A DNA stretch of 64,000 nt from Selaginella tamariscina (GCA_003024785.1 PUQB01000032.1:310001-374000), one strand, 5' to 3'. Counted from the first letter of the stretch, positions 12,001 through 24,523 are shown. The notes: a model not told the origin generated them from the letters alone. Numbers and translations are program-made.

Positions 12001-12790
12001 GACTTGAACTTAGTAAACTATTCCACCTAATGTTACTTGTAGCTAGCATCATCAAAATATTGCGAACATCGGACAATACTTTGATTACATTGGATCTCGA
12101 ACCAATTACTTAACATATTCATCATATGTTAATATTTGACATTCATTGTATTATAAGTTCATCACCATAGTCTGCTTCTAGAGTTACACTCTCGGAAACA
12201 TGCACTATAATGAGAGCTTATTTTACACTTTATGTCAAAATGTAGTGTTCATTCTTATGTTTGAATATGCCCCTTTTTCCGAAGTCAAAGATGCACTTTG
12301 AACATAAGTCTTTCCCCGTTTGAACACTATTGCCGAACTGATATTGAATCTTGACATAAGCCAAAACTCAAAGGACATTGTTCGTTTCATCATGTGTTAT
12401 CCCAAATTCACACCTTAAAGAAAAAGAAAAATTTTCAATAATGTGTAACTTAGCATATCACATGATTCACTTCACAAGACTTAGTTTGTAAGCCAGAACA
12501 AACTACACGCCACGTCTTGTGGAAGTATATGGTAAAGTAACCTGAACACCATAAGGTAAAGTAACCTGGCATATAACTTGGAAGTTGCCTTCCATGTGCT
12601 GCCAACAATGGAGTCCATAACCCACACCCACTTATGAAGTAGGTGTACTCTGAAGAGTTATAGATCTCAGGACCAACTCTCCACGCAGAATTCAGACATT
12701 AGCCGAAAGTGATAAGTACTTAAGAATTTAGAACTAACTAAACCCTAAAATACACTACACTTTAGGTAGTCCTACTGACCGTAGAGAATA
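9055..12790 (-). other. Non-coding interior of the LARD-like element
   Basis: About 3.7 kb of AT-rich sequence. The longest frames are about 65 codons and resemble no retroelement protein. No tRNA, other transposon or host gene was recognised. Confidence 0.75.
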
Positions 12791-12805
12791 GGCTCCGATA
12801 CCAAT
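12791..12805 (-). other. Primer-binding site of the LARD-like element
   Basis: The minus strand reads ATTGGTATCGGAGCC directly after the 5' LTR. Plant elements primed by initiator tRNA-Met carry TGGTATCAGAGC, which differs by one base. Confidence 0.85.
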
Positions 12806-14636
12806 TGTCAGAGTTTTAACCCAAAGGGCCAACACGTGGCAACACGTGGCTGCCAGGTGGCCATTCGGCGTCATCACCCTGTGTGAGCAACGCTAAGTTT
12901 CCCAGAACAACCCCAACGACCCCTAGGGTTAGACTCTAATGCCCAAGTGGACAGAGACTTAGGGTTTAGCCTAAGTCTCCCTAGAATGTCTGCCCCCAGA
13001 ACCCTTGAGGGATAACCCTAGTTGACTTAGGGTTTAGCCTAAGTCTCCCTAGAGTGTCTACCCCCAAAACCCTTGAGGGATAACCCTAGTTGACTTAGGG
13101 TCTTGCCCTAGAAGACCTAGACAGGCTCATGCCCTAACCCCCATCAAGGAGACGTGTGTTCCACACATACCCCTGGACAGAGCTAAGGCATCGTCACTTA
13201 CCCCTTGAGGAATCACCCTCATCCGGGAGTACAACCCCTTTAGGGCAACAAGGGGTACCCTGAACCACGACTAACCCCTAAGGGTTTGAGTGGCCAAGTT
13301 ATACCCTAGACCTAGGGCTAGTACTTAGTGAGGACACGAGTGTGCACCTAGGCGAACATGAGTGTTCTGCTAAGCAAACTCCCTAAGGCTAGGTTTGGGA
13401 TAACCTAAGCACATGACCTTGCGAGTGCCTCACGAAAGGGCTCCTACTAACACGCTTAGGTTGTTCAACCCTTGAATTCCAAGGAGAACACTCCCCTAGC
13501 CAAGTGTGTCAAAGCACACCTAGTTATGAGACCTAACCTCCCTTGAGCAAATGCCCAAGGCTTAGCACCCTAGTGCAAGCACAAGCATGTCTGTTTGCTA
13601 AAGTATCCAACCCCTTGGCGACAAGCCCATGACATAACCCCAAAGGGCGTGCCTCAGGCGTTGTACCATGTGACGTTTAGCCCAGTGTCACATCTCCATG
13701 TGACACTGCCCCCTGATGTGGGCTATCATGCCATAGCCCTTAGATTCAAGAGTTGCACCAAGTGCCACAAACGTGGCTCCTAAATGCCAACTCTAGAACC
13801 CCTCAATTATCCCTCAAGACTCGGTAAGGAAACCCTGTCAATCAAGAACCCACGCCCACAGTTGGACAAGGACACGAACGTGCCCTAGTTAGCTGTGAGT
13901 GTTGCTCCTAGCTTGACGTGGAGGAGGAGGCTGGAGACAAGCCTCAACCTCTGCTCTTGGAACGTGCATCCCGACAAGTCCTCCCAGGCATGGATTCGCC
14001 AACGTTAAGGGTAAGCTACCCCGAAGGTGGGACGTACCCCTGTCGTCTAGAAGTTAGGGCGGTACAACAGAGGGTTGTACCTTAACGACACAAGCTAAAG
14101 CTTGCACCGGCAAAGAGCAACGAACTCAGTCATGAACCCAGGAGCTCTCCTACGTATACTCTACCTTATTTATGTGACGAAGCCCCCCCCCCCCCCTCTT
14201 TTCCTGTTTGTGTTAGTGGGCTGGCACTGAATTCTAGCCCCTTAGATAAATTAGCGATATGAGCCTATAACTCACCCTTACTCCTACCCCTAAACCATAC
14301 CCAAGGGGGTGGGGGTTTTAGGGCGTGGGTTAGGGCAACCCTAGGGTTAGGTCAACCCTAGGGGTGTTCCTAACCCTACTTAACACGCCAAACTCATCTG
14401 CAACAACCAATCAGCCTATTCGGGACGTCAAAATCGGGGGTGGGTTTTCTAGATGGAAGTGCTAGCTTCGCCCAGAGTTTCTTGCAAATACCTAATGACA
14501 CCCGTCGGACCATCACTAGATATCCAAGTGCACTAAGCGGGCCTGTTTCTTCTACATCTAGGTTCGTCACATAATCCAGTAGGTAACAACAGTCTACGTC
14601 CAAAGTAAAAGAGGAGTCATAGTAAAAACTATGACA
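12806..14636 (-). repeat. 5' LTR of the LARD-like element
   Basis: 1831 bases, matching 7222-9040 nearly base for base; most differences are one-base length changes in homopolymers, for example the run of C near 14185. It should carry the element's promoter, reading toward lower coordinates. Confidence 0.93.
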
Positions 14637-15674
14637 ATATGGATCGAAAGTGATTGGATGAATACAAGCAATGTTTTGGTTGAGCATAGCCTTCTGAGGA
14701 GAGTCGTCTACTACTAACATTTGTGTGTTCTTCATTATCCTTAAGCGACTGATCTCCCCATGAGTCCCAATTATTCTTTCATTCTTGAAGAAGTACGGCT
14801 TGCTTTCCTTTCTTATATTGTGAAATTCGAGAGGTTTATAACATATTCGCTGGTCAAAAATCCAATCTTTACGAATCACCTCTTCTGCAACACTACAATG
14901 TTTCTTAAGTAAATTCAACAGCGGTGTTAAGTTATGAATCTGCATGCATGACCAAATCCCCACAAGCGCACCCATCTCCTTAAGCTTTTGAAAGAGACGA
15001 TCCAACCCTGGACGAAAAATAATATCATATCGAAATTTACCATGACAAGGAATGAAATCTCCTTGTTTGATTTCTTTTTTCTATCCTCGGGCCTTTGTCG
15101 ATGAAGCAGAACACCATTGACATCCAACAACACAATATGGCCATGAGTAACATGAGATAGCGTTGCCTCTTGAATACTTTGCAAATCACTTGTTTGCTCC
15201 CTTTCACATTTATCCGTTGCCACTATCTCGTTGCCTATCCCTTCATCATTTAATTGTACATCATCCTTACAAGATTCAGATATTGCATGCGCTGAAGAAA
15301 TTGATTTCGGAACTGAAGCCAATAAAAATGATGATGAAGTGGCCCCCATGGTAACGATGTTTTGAGCTGCATTATTATCCATTTCCTGCATGAACTCTGT
15401 CATTCTGACATGTGGCACAAGAAATTGTCGCCAAACCCCTCTCTTACCTCATGGCAATGCTGAAAATCCATGTTCTCAATTATTTCATTACATCTGCAAA
15501 ATGATAATTAGCTGACCTTAAAATTATCAAGGTATATTATTTACCTTGTTAATGTGTGACCCATGTTTGAACTAAAAGCTTCATTAATCCTTGAGAATTT
15601 ATTTTCTGTACAAATATAAAAGAAATATACAAAAATGCCTTATGTTACACTCATTTACAACTATTCTCACTCTA

Positions 15675-18600
15675 TCAATTCATTATCAATTCTTCTTCGC
15701 TATTACCTTCTGAGTGAGGCGAAGAAGGTCTAAGCCGCTTGTGAGATGGTTCAAGATCTTCTGCATCTTCTATTGATGTTTCCATGGGTCCTGGAGTGTG
15801 CGAATGTTCTGTACTCCTCGAGATAACTTCCGGTCTAATATCTGATTGAAGTTCGTTCTCAGACTCCGAGATTGAACCAGATTCACCTTCAGAGCTATCG
15901 CACTTATCTGGAGGGAACTTTCTCAAATACGCCTTTATGGATCGTTGGGGTACTCAGTTGAGACCCAATCTATCCACTTGTTCAGGTCCTCAACCATGGT
16001 CTTATCCTTTTCAACGGCAAACACACATGTATGCCGAAGGTAACACTCCTTCAAGACGGACCCCCTAGTGCAGTAGTCAAAAACCCACGCATCACTGTGA
16101 GGACCCCTGATCAAGTTGACGATGCTCCGTGCCGCTTGACTTGTAATGTTTGGATAACGTACATTGCCGAATACGTCACTCATACCTATCGGTGTATCGG
16201 ATGGAGGTTCAGGGCCGTTGGAGTGCAAACAGATGCCTGGCCAGTCATTTGGAAGCTTGAAATTGTTTGGCGCATTCCTAACAACCAAGTGAACAACGGT
16301 ATCAATGCACTTGGGATTAGCATCGTTCATATAAAATCCTGTCCAACGATGTCTATTCTTCTTGGCGAAGGCGAAGGCAAAAGTATCGGTGACATGAGCA
16401 AGAATCAAGAAATAAATACCTGAAAAAGTAGGTATCAGTGAAGAGCGCAAGCATGAATTCAATAATAAATACCTTCTATGTATATGCTTGCACGGCTAAG
16501 TTTCTCCACCAGATCCTCTAGTGCCCTATCTGTCGAAAGATTTTTTGACACCCGCCGATCCATCACGAACAATTGAAACGGTTTCCTACAAGCAGTGATG
16601 TTACCCCATAAAGTCTCCGAATCTAACAACAAACATCTGTAGGGCTTGTCGTGATTCGTAGCATCCTCCTTTATAAGGTTCAATTCGGTTCTCCGCTGCT
16701 GAAGGACTGCCATAAGAGAAGGCGTCATCCCAATGTTCTCCTTTTTGGCGTTGGCGTGCAATAGATTCTTGCCAGATCTTCCGATTGGTTCACCCATTCG
16801 ACAAGCATATCATCGTTCGTCACATGCAAATATTTGCTGACCTCTTCATATGTTGAAGTCGAGGTCCAACCCAGTTTGTGGCAGTGTATTCCCAACCACT
16901 CCTTGAAATGCCTGACCGTCTTCAACTCCATTGCCTTGAGATGAAAAGGAGAGGTTGGGCTGCTGTTATTAATTTGTAGTTTGCCATCGATCACCAAATC
17001 AGCCAAGACTTCCATCTCCTCCATCGTTGTTCCATTTAAAGGCTTCAACCATGTGAGCTTGAAATCGTTGTCTACATCCTTTGTAGATTGAACAGACTTA
17101 GCCTTCGGCGTCTTACTGGGTTTCTTTGCAGACTTTTCTGAGGGCTCCCCTTCACTTGTCTGCTTCTTCTTCAGTGTTCCTTTTGAAAAGGATTCCATAA
17201 TCCCCAACCATTTGGCAAAGATCCTATCTTCGGGGCAAGAAATCAACATCATCAGAAAGGATGTTTCCTTCCCGCCCACCTGGGCAAAATCAACTGCTGC
17301 AATTTCTTCAACTCTCTGAGGAAAAAGACAGATTAATATACCGGCGAGATAAATCCCGCCCAAACAATTTGCTTACCCGGTATTCCGCAGATTGTGTATT
17401 CCCTGCGGTAGCTCTTTGTGGTCGCTGAAGAGATTCCCACACGGCTCGCGTGTGTTTAAACTTCTCCCATATTTTGCTGTTGTAGTGGTTGGTGTCGGCA
17501 GCGTCCCATTCCGCCGATAACTTATGGTACTGCTCGATTGTGAGATTCGGCTTAGCTAAAAACGCCGATCTTTTTGTCAGCTTCTCACGGGTATGCTCGG
17601 AAAGTTTTGTTGCCATCGTTCCTTTGTTGTGTTCTCGAGAAGTCGTTGGGCTGCCGTTATTGTGTGCTGGCCACTAATGATGTAGTACTTGATAGATTTT
17701 TATTCTCCGTCTGAATCTTCATGAGTTGTTCTGGTGTTGTGATCCAGACTTTGTCAGCCCTTCCTTCTTTCATAGTATGGACACAAAACAGCATTATGTG
17801 GAACGGTATAAGAATTGTCGTCCTTCATCTTCTCCATGAGCTCAGCTACACGTTCCTGGTTGAGTGGCCTGTAATTGAAGTTTGGGTTGACGCTGCAATA
17901 TTTAACCCTACAAGGATAAATCTTATCATCCAACATCATTTCCTTGTGACTTATTGCAGCATGAGATGCCACAGGTGCAGCTGACAAAACGATTGATGAT
18001 TTTCTTTTGCGATCCGAATCAACATGTGTGATCCCCGACTGCAGCTGTTCTAGTGTTCTCGGCACACTCTTCCAGCTCCCAAAGCTTCCTAAGCAAATTG
18101 AACGTGATCTGTAGAGAACCTGAGACCGAGCCACCCTCTCAATCTCCTTATGATGTCGCTGTGTTCTTCTTCAATGTGAAGAGGGAAGATTGCTCCACTT
18201 GCTGATTTTCTGTATTGTGAAGCAATATCTCCTGACAATACACCTACTCGATGAGTCTGAAGATTTCGAAGTAGACATCCAGATGGATCCCCTCCATAGA
18301 TGGGCTTTCGTTGAGTTGAAGAAGAACTCCAAGGTCAACATCATTAGTGAACACGTGAACGTCATTATCCACAAGTCGACAAAACCACCCGAAATTAATG
18401 TTGTAACTGACGACCTCTGGATCCGAGAACGTGACATTGGATGGAACAAGGCATATGTGTCGAGCATCGTCCAATCTGGGTTCGCAGCCTGCTTTCGGGT
18501 GCTTGACTAGCGAATCTACTTTCCATTGTTTTGCTTGTCCATGAGATGTGACAGAGGTTAATTTGACAGCAACCATGGTTGCTCCAATGCGCTTCCCATT

Positions 18601-18772
18601 TATCTTAAAATATGGCCAAGTTGATTCCAGAATCCCCCTGCCCATCTCTTCTCCTGCTCTTGTCTTTAATGTCACCTCAATTCCACATCTGAATACAAAA
18701 ATGATTAGTTCAAGTATCCGAGTATAACAGATTTTATTTTAATTCTTACCCAGAATTTGACGACGACTCCAT
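15675..18772 (-). CDS. ParB-like / degenerate DNA-methyltransferase-like protein, right-arm copy
   Basis: Mirror copy of the gene at 2215-5316 with the same four-exon plan; the start ATG is at 18770-18772. This copy keeps one frame through RLDDARHICLVPSNVTF, where the left copy shifts, so it is the better guide to the N-terminal 150 residues. Other shifts remain: near 18170 before the ParB-like part, near 17730, and near 15945, where the left copy is in frame. The two arms thus complement each other, and the family protein is expected to be about 950 residues. The domain description is as for the left copy. Both copies lie on the inner side of a palindrome array and should be transcribed toward the centre of the inverted repeat. 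Confidence 0.7.
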
Positions 18773-18912
18773 ACTAATGACTCGATCTCCTTGTTTGATC
18801 AAATCGTCCTTCTGCAAAATAATACACTATGAATAAAATATATAAAAACGCACACACACTTGTATAAACCCGAATATACAAAAATAATACACAGAGAGAA
18901 GTAGACGTAATT

Positions 18913-18999
18913 AACTGTCCGAAGCTCACATTTGTGTTAGTGCAAAAGAAAGATAACATTTCGTTTTAGAACCACCACAAATGTGAGCTCTGGACAGTT
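18913..18999 (-). ncRNA. miRNA-precursor-like hairpin, right arm
   Basis: Arms 18913-18936 and 18976-18999 are the reverse-complement copy of the hairpin at 1991-2077, with the same stem and loop. Conservation in both arms is expected from the arm duplication and is not independent evidence of function. Confidence 0.45.
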
Positions 19000-19104
19000 T
19001 TACATAGATTCCTAGCTTTTACTCGAAATATTATGATAAGATGATAAAAGTAAATAAAATGAGATATGCAACTTATATATACTAATACACATATATATTC
19101 ACAT

Positions 19105-20880
19105 GGAAGGTGCGGCGGGATTAATCTCGCCACCCCTTCAATGCCTCCTGAAAGAGTGGGCGGGATTAATCTCGCCACCTTTCTGGAGGCCTTGAACGGG
19201 AGTGCGGAATTAATCTTGCCACCCTTCTCGGTCTCAGAGAGAACTGGGCAGGATTTATTTCTCACACCCCTTCAGTGACTCCAGAAAAGGGGCGGGATTA
19301 ATCTCGCCCACCATGTAAGGATGGTTAAATGAATTTCCCCACCCTTCCCATTCTCTCCATTGGTATGTTGAAAACCTTCTACGTCTCAGACAGAAACGTT
19401 TGGGATTGGTCCGACTCACCAATGGAGAAAAAAAGGAAGGGTGGCGGGATTCATTCCTCCAACAGGCATTGAAGACTCGGGGGATTAATCCGCCGCCCAG
19501 GGCCTTCACTCGGTCCCTATGGGGGGATTAATCCTGCCGAACGCCAATTCCCTGCGCGGAATCGGGCGGGATTAATCCCGCCGCCTAGGCACTTCAGCAG
19601 GCCAATGGCGGCGGGATAAATCCCGCCCGATTCCGCGCAGGGCATTGGCGTCCGGCGGATTAATCCCGTCCCAGGCCCTTCACTCGGGCCTTAGTCGGCG
19701 GGATTAATCCCGCCGAACGCCAATGCCCTGTGCGAAATCTTGCGGGATTAATCCCGCCGCCTAGGCCCTTCAGGCAGGCCAATGGCGGCGGGATAAATCC
19801 CGCCCGATTCCGCGCAGGGGAATGCGTACCGGCGGGATTAATCCCGCCTCCCAGGCCCTTCACTCGGGCCTTAGTCGGCGGGATTAATCCCGCGAACGCC
19901 AATGCCCTGTGCGAAATCTTGCGGGATTAATCCCGCCGCCTAGGCCCTTCAGGCAGGCCAATGCGGCGGGATAAATCCCGCCCGATTCGCGCAGGGCATG
20001 CGTACGCAGCGGGATTAATCCCGCCCACCATGTAAGGGATGGTAAAATTAACCCCCACCCTTCTCAGTTCCCTCCATTGGTATTTTGTAAACCTTCTCCG
20101 TCTCAGAGAGTTAATCGGGATTGATTCAACATATCAATGGAAGAAAAAAGAAGGTGGCGGGATTAATCCCGCCACCGGGTAATGAAGGTTCGGAGAGACT
20201 AATCCCACCGCCCTCTCGTAAATCATGCGCTCACACATATATATTGGCTGCGGCATTTTGAACAGGGATGGGTGGGGGCGAGATTAATCCCGCCGCTTAT
20301 ATCCTGCGGAAGTGCCTGAGCGGCGGGATTAATCCCGCCGCCCTCCGCGAAGGGCATGAGCGTGGGGCCGGATTAATCCCGCCGTTCATGTCCTTCGTGA
20401 ATTCCTTGGGCGGCGGGATTAATCCCGCCGCCTTACGCGCAGGACATGTCATGCAGGCTCTTCGGTTAGCCTTCCGTGTAGGATCTTTCATGCAGGCTCT
20501 TCGGTTAGCCTCATGAGCGGCGGGATTAATCCCGCTGCCCATCCCCTGTAAATGCCCTGCGCGGAATCCGGCGGGATTAATCCCGCCCATTAGGGCCTTC
20601 ACACAGGCCATTGCCGGCGAGATAAATCCCGCCGCATTCCGCGCAGGGCATGGGTGAGCGGCGGGATTAATCCCGCCGCCGAGGCCCCTCACGCAGGCCA
20701 TGGACCGCCGCTCTTCGGTTTGTCGTAGAGCGGCGGGATTAATCCCGCCGCCATAGCCTGCGTGAAGGGCCTCGGCGGCGGGATTAATCCCGCGCCATGG
20801 CCCAACCATATAGCGGCGGATTAATCCCGCCGCCGAGGCCATAAACCTATAGCGGCGGGATTAATCCCGCCGCTCGAGGG
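19105..20880. repeat. Array of GGCGGGATTAATCCCGCC palindromes, right arm
   Basis: About 30 palindromes and variants. The array is longer than its left-arm partner: 19500-20000 repeats a block of about four units, and 20690-20880 has three or four units missing from the left arm. Open frames on both strands read GGINPA/AGLIPP repeats and come from the palindromes. Confidence 0.95.
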
Positions 20881-21617
20881 GCTTAGCGTGTGTGCGAGAG
20901 ATAAAATTAATAAATTAAAAAAATTATACAGATAAAAACACACAATATATATATGTGTGTGTGTATATATATATATATATATGTATGTATGTGTATGTAT
21001 AGGAGTGTACGTGTGTGTGCAAGAGATAGATAAATAAATAAAATTATATAGTACTGGTACACATAATATATGTGTGTACATAGGTATATATATGTGTGTA
21101 TATGTATATCGTGTGTATGCGTGTGAGCGAAACAAATAAAATCATACAGATAAACAAACACACACACACATATATATACACAGGAGTGCGTGTGTGTGCG
21201 AAAGATAAAACTAATAAATAATAAAATTATACAGATAAATACACACATATATATGTGTGTATATAGATATATAATCCATAGAGAAAGAGAGAGAGTCTGT
21301 GAATATATAAGCATATATATAAACTAGTGTTGTATGATGTATATATGTATATAGGTATATATATATGTGTATATGTATATTGTGTGTATGCGTGTGTGAG
21401 CGAAACAAATAAAATCATACAGATAAACAAACACACACACACACACTATACATACACAGGAGTGTGCGTGTGTGTGCGAGAGATAAAACTAATAAATAAA
21501 TAAAATTATACAGATAAACACACACATATATATATGTGTGTATATAGATATATAACCATATGAAATATAGCATATATATAAACTAGTGTTGTATATTATT
21601 TGTTAATATGCATTGAT

Positions 21618-21667
<50 letters not shown>

Positions 21668-21932
21668 GCAGTGTGCGTGTGTGTGGGAGAGATAGATCAA
21701 TAAAAAAAATTTTATAGATACTGATACACATAATATATGTATGTATATATGTATATAGGTATATATATATATGTATATGTATATCGTGTGTATGCGTGTG
21801 TGAGCGAAACAAATAAAATCATACAGATAACAAACACACACCCACACACACATATACATACACAGGAGTGTGCGTGTGTGTGCGAGAGATAAAACTAATA
21901 AATAAATTTATAACGCACACTCCTATACATAT

Positions 21933-21965
<33 letters not shown>

Positions 21966-21966
21966 C
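20881..21966. repeat. Tandem microsatellite-rich units at outer right arm
   Basis: Three or more irregular units, about 270-400 bases apart, share GAGCGAAACAAATAAAATCA, CACAGGAGTGTGCGTG and GAGATAAAACTAATAAATAA (seen near 21125, 21395 and 21795). CA and TA runs fill the gaps. The block continues beyond 21304, where the left partner is outside the window. Confidence 0.8.
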
Positions 21967-21989
21967 AGATCTCACCTGTGTGCACAGCC

Positions 21990-22345
21990 GCCGCCGCCGA
22001 TTTTACAGCCGCCCCTCTTGAAACCCTAAGAATATACCTAAACCCTAAAGGAATTAAATATATATATTAACCCTAATAGAATATTCCTTCTGAGAATATA
22101 CTTAAACCCTAAAAAGAATAAAATATAGATTCGCCCTAAACGAATATTCTTTCATTATATTATTAGCGCGTGCGTGTGCGTGGGTGTATCACATACACCC
22201 CAAAAATATAAATCATGCAGGGATTTAACATGTGTGTGTCCATGAGAGTGTTAAAGTTTCATGTGTATCAATACATACATACACATTGCATATATTAATA
22301 CACATAATATATACATACACACGTGTATACACACAGACATACATA
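21990..22345. other. Spacer with degenerate telomere-like units
   Basis: No gene. Imperfect repeats of a phrase like GAATATACCTAAACCCTAAA occur at 22028, 22095 and 22130, then CA/TA-rich sequence. It is probably decayed telomere-type or subtelomeric repeat. Confidence 0.5.
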
Positions 22346-22349
22346 CATA

Positions 22350-22940
22350 TTACATGGGTTTAGGGTTTAGGGTTTAGGGTTTTGGATTTAGGATGGATCA
22401 TGCATGGTGTGTATGTATGAGAGAAGAGAGAGTGTTGAAAAATTATTTTTGTACACATTGCATATATTAGTACACATATATACTTACACATATTATACAC
22501 AGATATACATACATAGTATATGAGAGAAGAGAGACAGTACATATTATGGATCATGCATGGTGTGTATTATACACACAGACATACATACATATTAGTACAT
22601 AATATTAGAGAGACCGAGTACATATTATAGATCATGCATGGTGTGTATGTTTGAGAGAAGAGAGACAGTACATATTAACATGGATCATGCATGGTGTGTA
22701 TGTATGAGAGAAGACAGAAAGTACACATATACATACAGAGTACACATATATACATGCACACGTGTATACACACAGACATACATACATATTACATGAGTAA
22801 ATTCATTGTGTTACATATTAGGGTTTAGGGTTTAGGGTTTAGGATGGATCATGCATGGTGTGAAGAGAGAGTGTTGAAAAATTATTTTTGTACACACATG
22901 TATACACAGGGTTTAGGGTTTAGGGTTTAGGGTTTGCTCC
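22350..22940. repeat. Interstitial TTTAGGG tracts in a CATGCATGG-type tandem array
   Basis: Three short tracts of plant telomeric repeat, three to four units each, lie at about 22354-22380, 22820-22846 and 22909-22936. Between them, GGATCATGCATGGTGTGTAT and GAGAGAAGAGAGA phrases recur five times (near 22393, 22552, 22630, 22680 and 22844). The layout resembles relic subtelomeric sequence. Confidence 0.8.
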
Positions 22941-23190
22941 CAACAAGCTTAATATAAATATTACACATGTAAATTCAATGTGTTACATACACACAGATTG
23001 AGTACATATATCATACATGCGTTGAACATGATGTTTTCAATAAAGAAGCAACATATTTCTTCAGTTTGGTTTAGGGTTGTGCATGTGTGTGCATATGTGT
23101 TTTTGTAAGTTCTTGTAATGCGTGTGTAAATTTATGATTGTGTTTATATATGTGTGCAAAAAAACATCGAATAATTAAGAAAATAATATT

Positions 23191-23905
23191 AATAAACACA
23201 CTATGAACATATTTTAAATTATACATAATAATATATGATTTTATCTAATATATAGCCATATATAGTTTTAATAATATATTAATTTAATATTGATAAAAAG
23301 GTTTAACATTGAAATATTCTTGAAATAATAAGAAATTAATTGAGAAAATCCCATTAATATATACAAATGTAAATTAAGTACTCAAATAATTAACTAAATT
23401 AATTATCATAATCATGTTTAATATTGGAATATTCTTGGAATAATAAGAAAATAATAAAGAATATCCCATTAATATAAAGAAGATTAATTACTCAAGTAAT
23501 TAAGGAAATGATATTAATATATATTATTAAAACTATATATGACTATATATTAGATAAAATGATGTATTATTATGTATAATTTAAAATATGTTCATAGTGT
23601 GTATTAATTTAATATTGATAATAAGGTTTAACACATGAATATTCTTGAAATAATAACAAATTAATTGAGAAAATCCCATTAATATATACAAATGTAGAAT
23701 AATTACTGCAATAATTAAGAACAAGACTAATTTAATTATGATAATCAGGTTTAATATTAGAATATTCTTCAAATATTAATAAAATATTAAAGAATATCCC
23801 ATTGATACTAGGAAATGAAAACTAAATACTCGAGTAATTAAGAAAATAATAATAATAAACAGACTATGAATATATTTTAAATGATACATAATAATATATC
23901 AATTT
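23191..23905. repeat. AT-rich array with nested inverted and direct repeats
   Basis: 23191-23280 and 23517-23605 are inverted copies of about 90 bases. Each is followed outward by a direct repeat of about 120 bases (23281-23400 and 23606-23725), and shorter relatives lie at 23408-23500 and 23740-23860. A third partial copy of the arm, in direct orientation, is near 23857-23900. No coding potential. Confidence 0.75.
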
Positions 23906-24523
23906 ATTTATTGTATAAGTATATATTTATATATATATATAATATAAATATACTTGAATACTAAGAATGTAGAATATAGTCTAAAATTTCGTAATATTAA
24001 ACAGCTTGAATCACTTGAATAACATTAAATGCAATTTTAAAATACTCATTGGAACTGGAGAGTATATATGTCAGAGTGTCGGATATTTGTGTCAACTCAT
24101 CTTAAATTTTATTTTCTGTTCTTTTTAAAAAATTTGAATTTCTGACATATGTATTGTCGGTCTGACATGTAAATTTGAAAATGCATTTAATTTCCCACTC
24201 AAATTCAGATCTGGTTCTTTCTCCGGCAAGGGTTTCTTCATTTCTGTATTTTTCACTCTTTAGATCTTCTTTTTTCTTCATAGTGATCATCTCAGGAGCG
24301 AGATTAAATTGGGTGCTATTCTTTATAGGAAAGCACGGCGCCTTCAGTGCTGTTTACAAGTAAGTATTATAAACAAATTTAAAAATACTTATAAAGATTC
24401 ACTCTCTTACATTCTCTCTTAAAATTACAATTTAGGGGTTTAGGAATGCATTAGGATTATAATATATTCCGTTAGGGATTTATCCCGTTTAAATATCCTT
24501 TTAACTTAATATTCTAGGTTAAC
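23906..24523. other. AT-rich spacer with possible leader exon of the DUF7869-type gene
   Basis: Mostly AT-rich. 24175-24363 is a 62-codon frame ending near a donor-like ACAAGTAAGTATT at about 24358. It could be a leader exon spliced to the acceptor at 25279-25280; this is inference only. Confidence 0.3.

Larger units (their letters stand above)
7222..14636 (-). mobile_element. Non-autonomous LTR retrotransposon (LARD-like)
   Basis: Two long direct repeats begin TGTCA and end TGACA. They are flanked by a perfect 5-bp duplication, ATATG (7217-7221 and 14637-14641). Reading the minus strand, the 5' LTR is followed by TGGTATCGGAGCC, close to the plant initiator-tRNA-Met primer site. AAAGGCGGGGAGTG, a polypurine tract, precedes the 3' LTR. 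The 3.8-kb interior has no frame resembling gag or pol. Long LTRs, long non-coding interior and intact priming sites fit the LARD class. The LTRs look nearly identical by eye, so insertion was recent and later than formation of the inverted repeat. Confidence 0.93.
7034..15564 (-). pseudogene. FCP1-like phosphatase, right-arm copy, split by an LTR element
   Basis: Reverse-strand copy of the gene at 5427-6526. Its first part lies at 14637-15564 and the last about 60 codons at 7034-7221. The LTR retrotransposon 7222-14636 sits between them, directly after the HPITFDPY segment that follows the DDSP motif. The part before the insertion keeps one frame across the MLVVDDSP motif. The inserted element is on the same strand as the gene and should end the transcript or add a very large intron, so this copy is probably inactive. 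Confidence 0.85.
14637..21304. repeat. Right arm of giant inverted repeat, outer piece
   Basis: Reverse complement of 1 to about 6350. It starts with the second ATATG target copy, which continues into the FCP1-like gene, and runs through the ParB-like gene, hairpin, palindrome array and microsatellites. Pairing is visible up to 21304, where the left arm leaves the window. Confidence 0.95.

Noticed and set aside
13595-13783. 62-codon frame inside an LTR
   Set aside because: It lies within a repeat, is not kept in the partner LTR, and has no motif.
1-21304. Inverted repeat as a pure read-through (missed adapter) artefact
   Set aside because: The arms differ by an LTR insertion with its own target duplication, by array length and by small indels, and a unique loop separates them. 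Read-level proof is still desirable.
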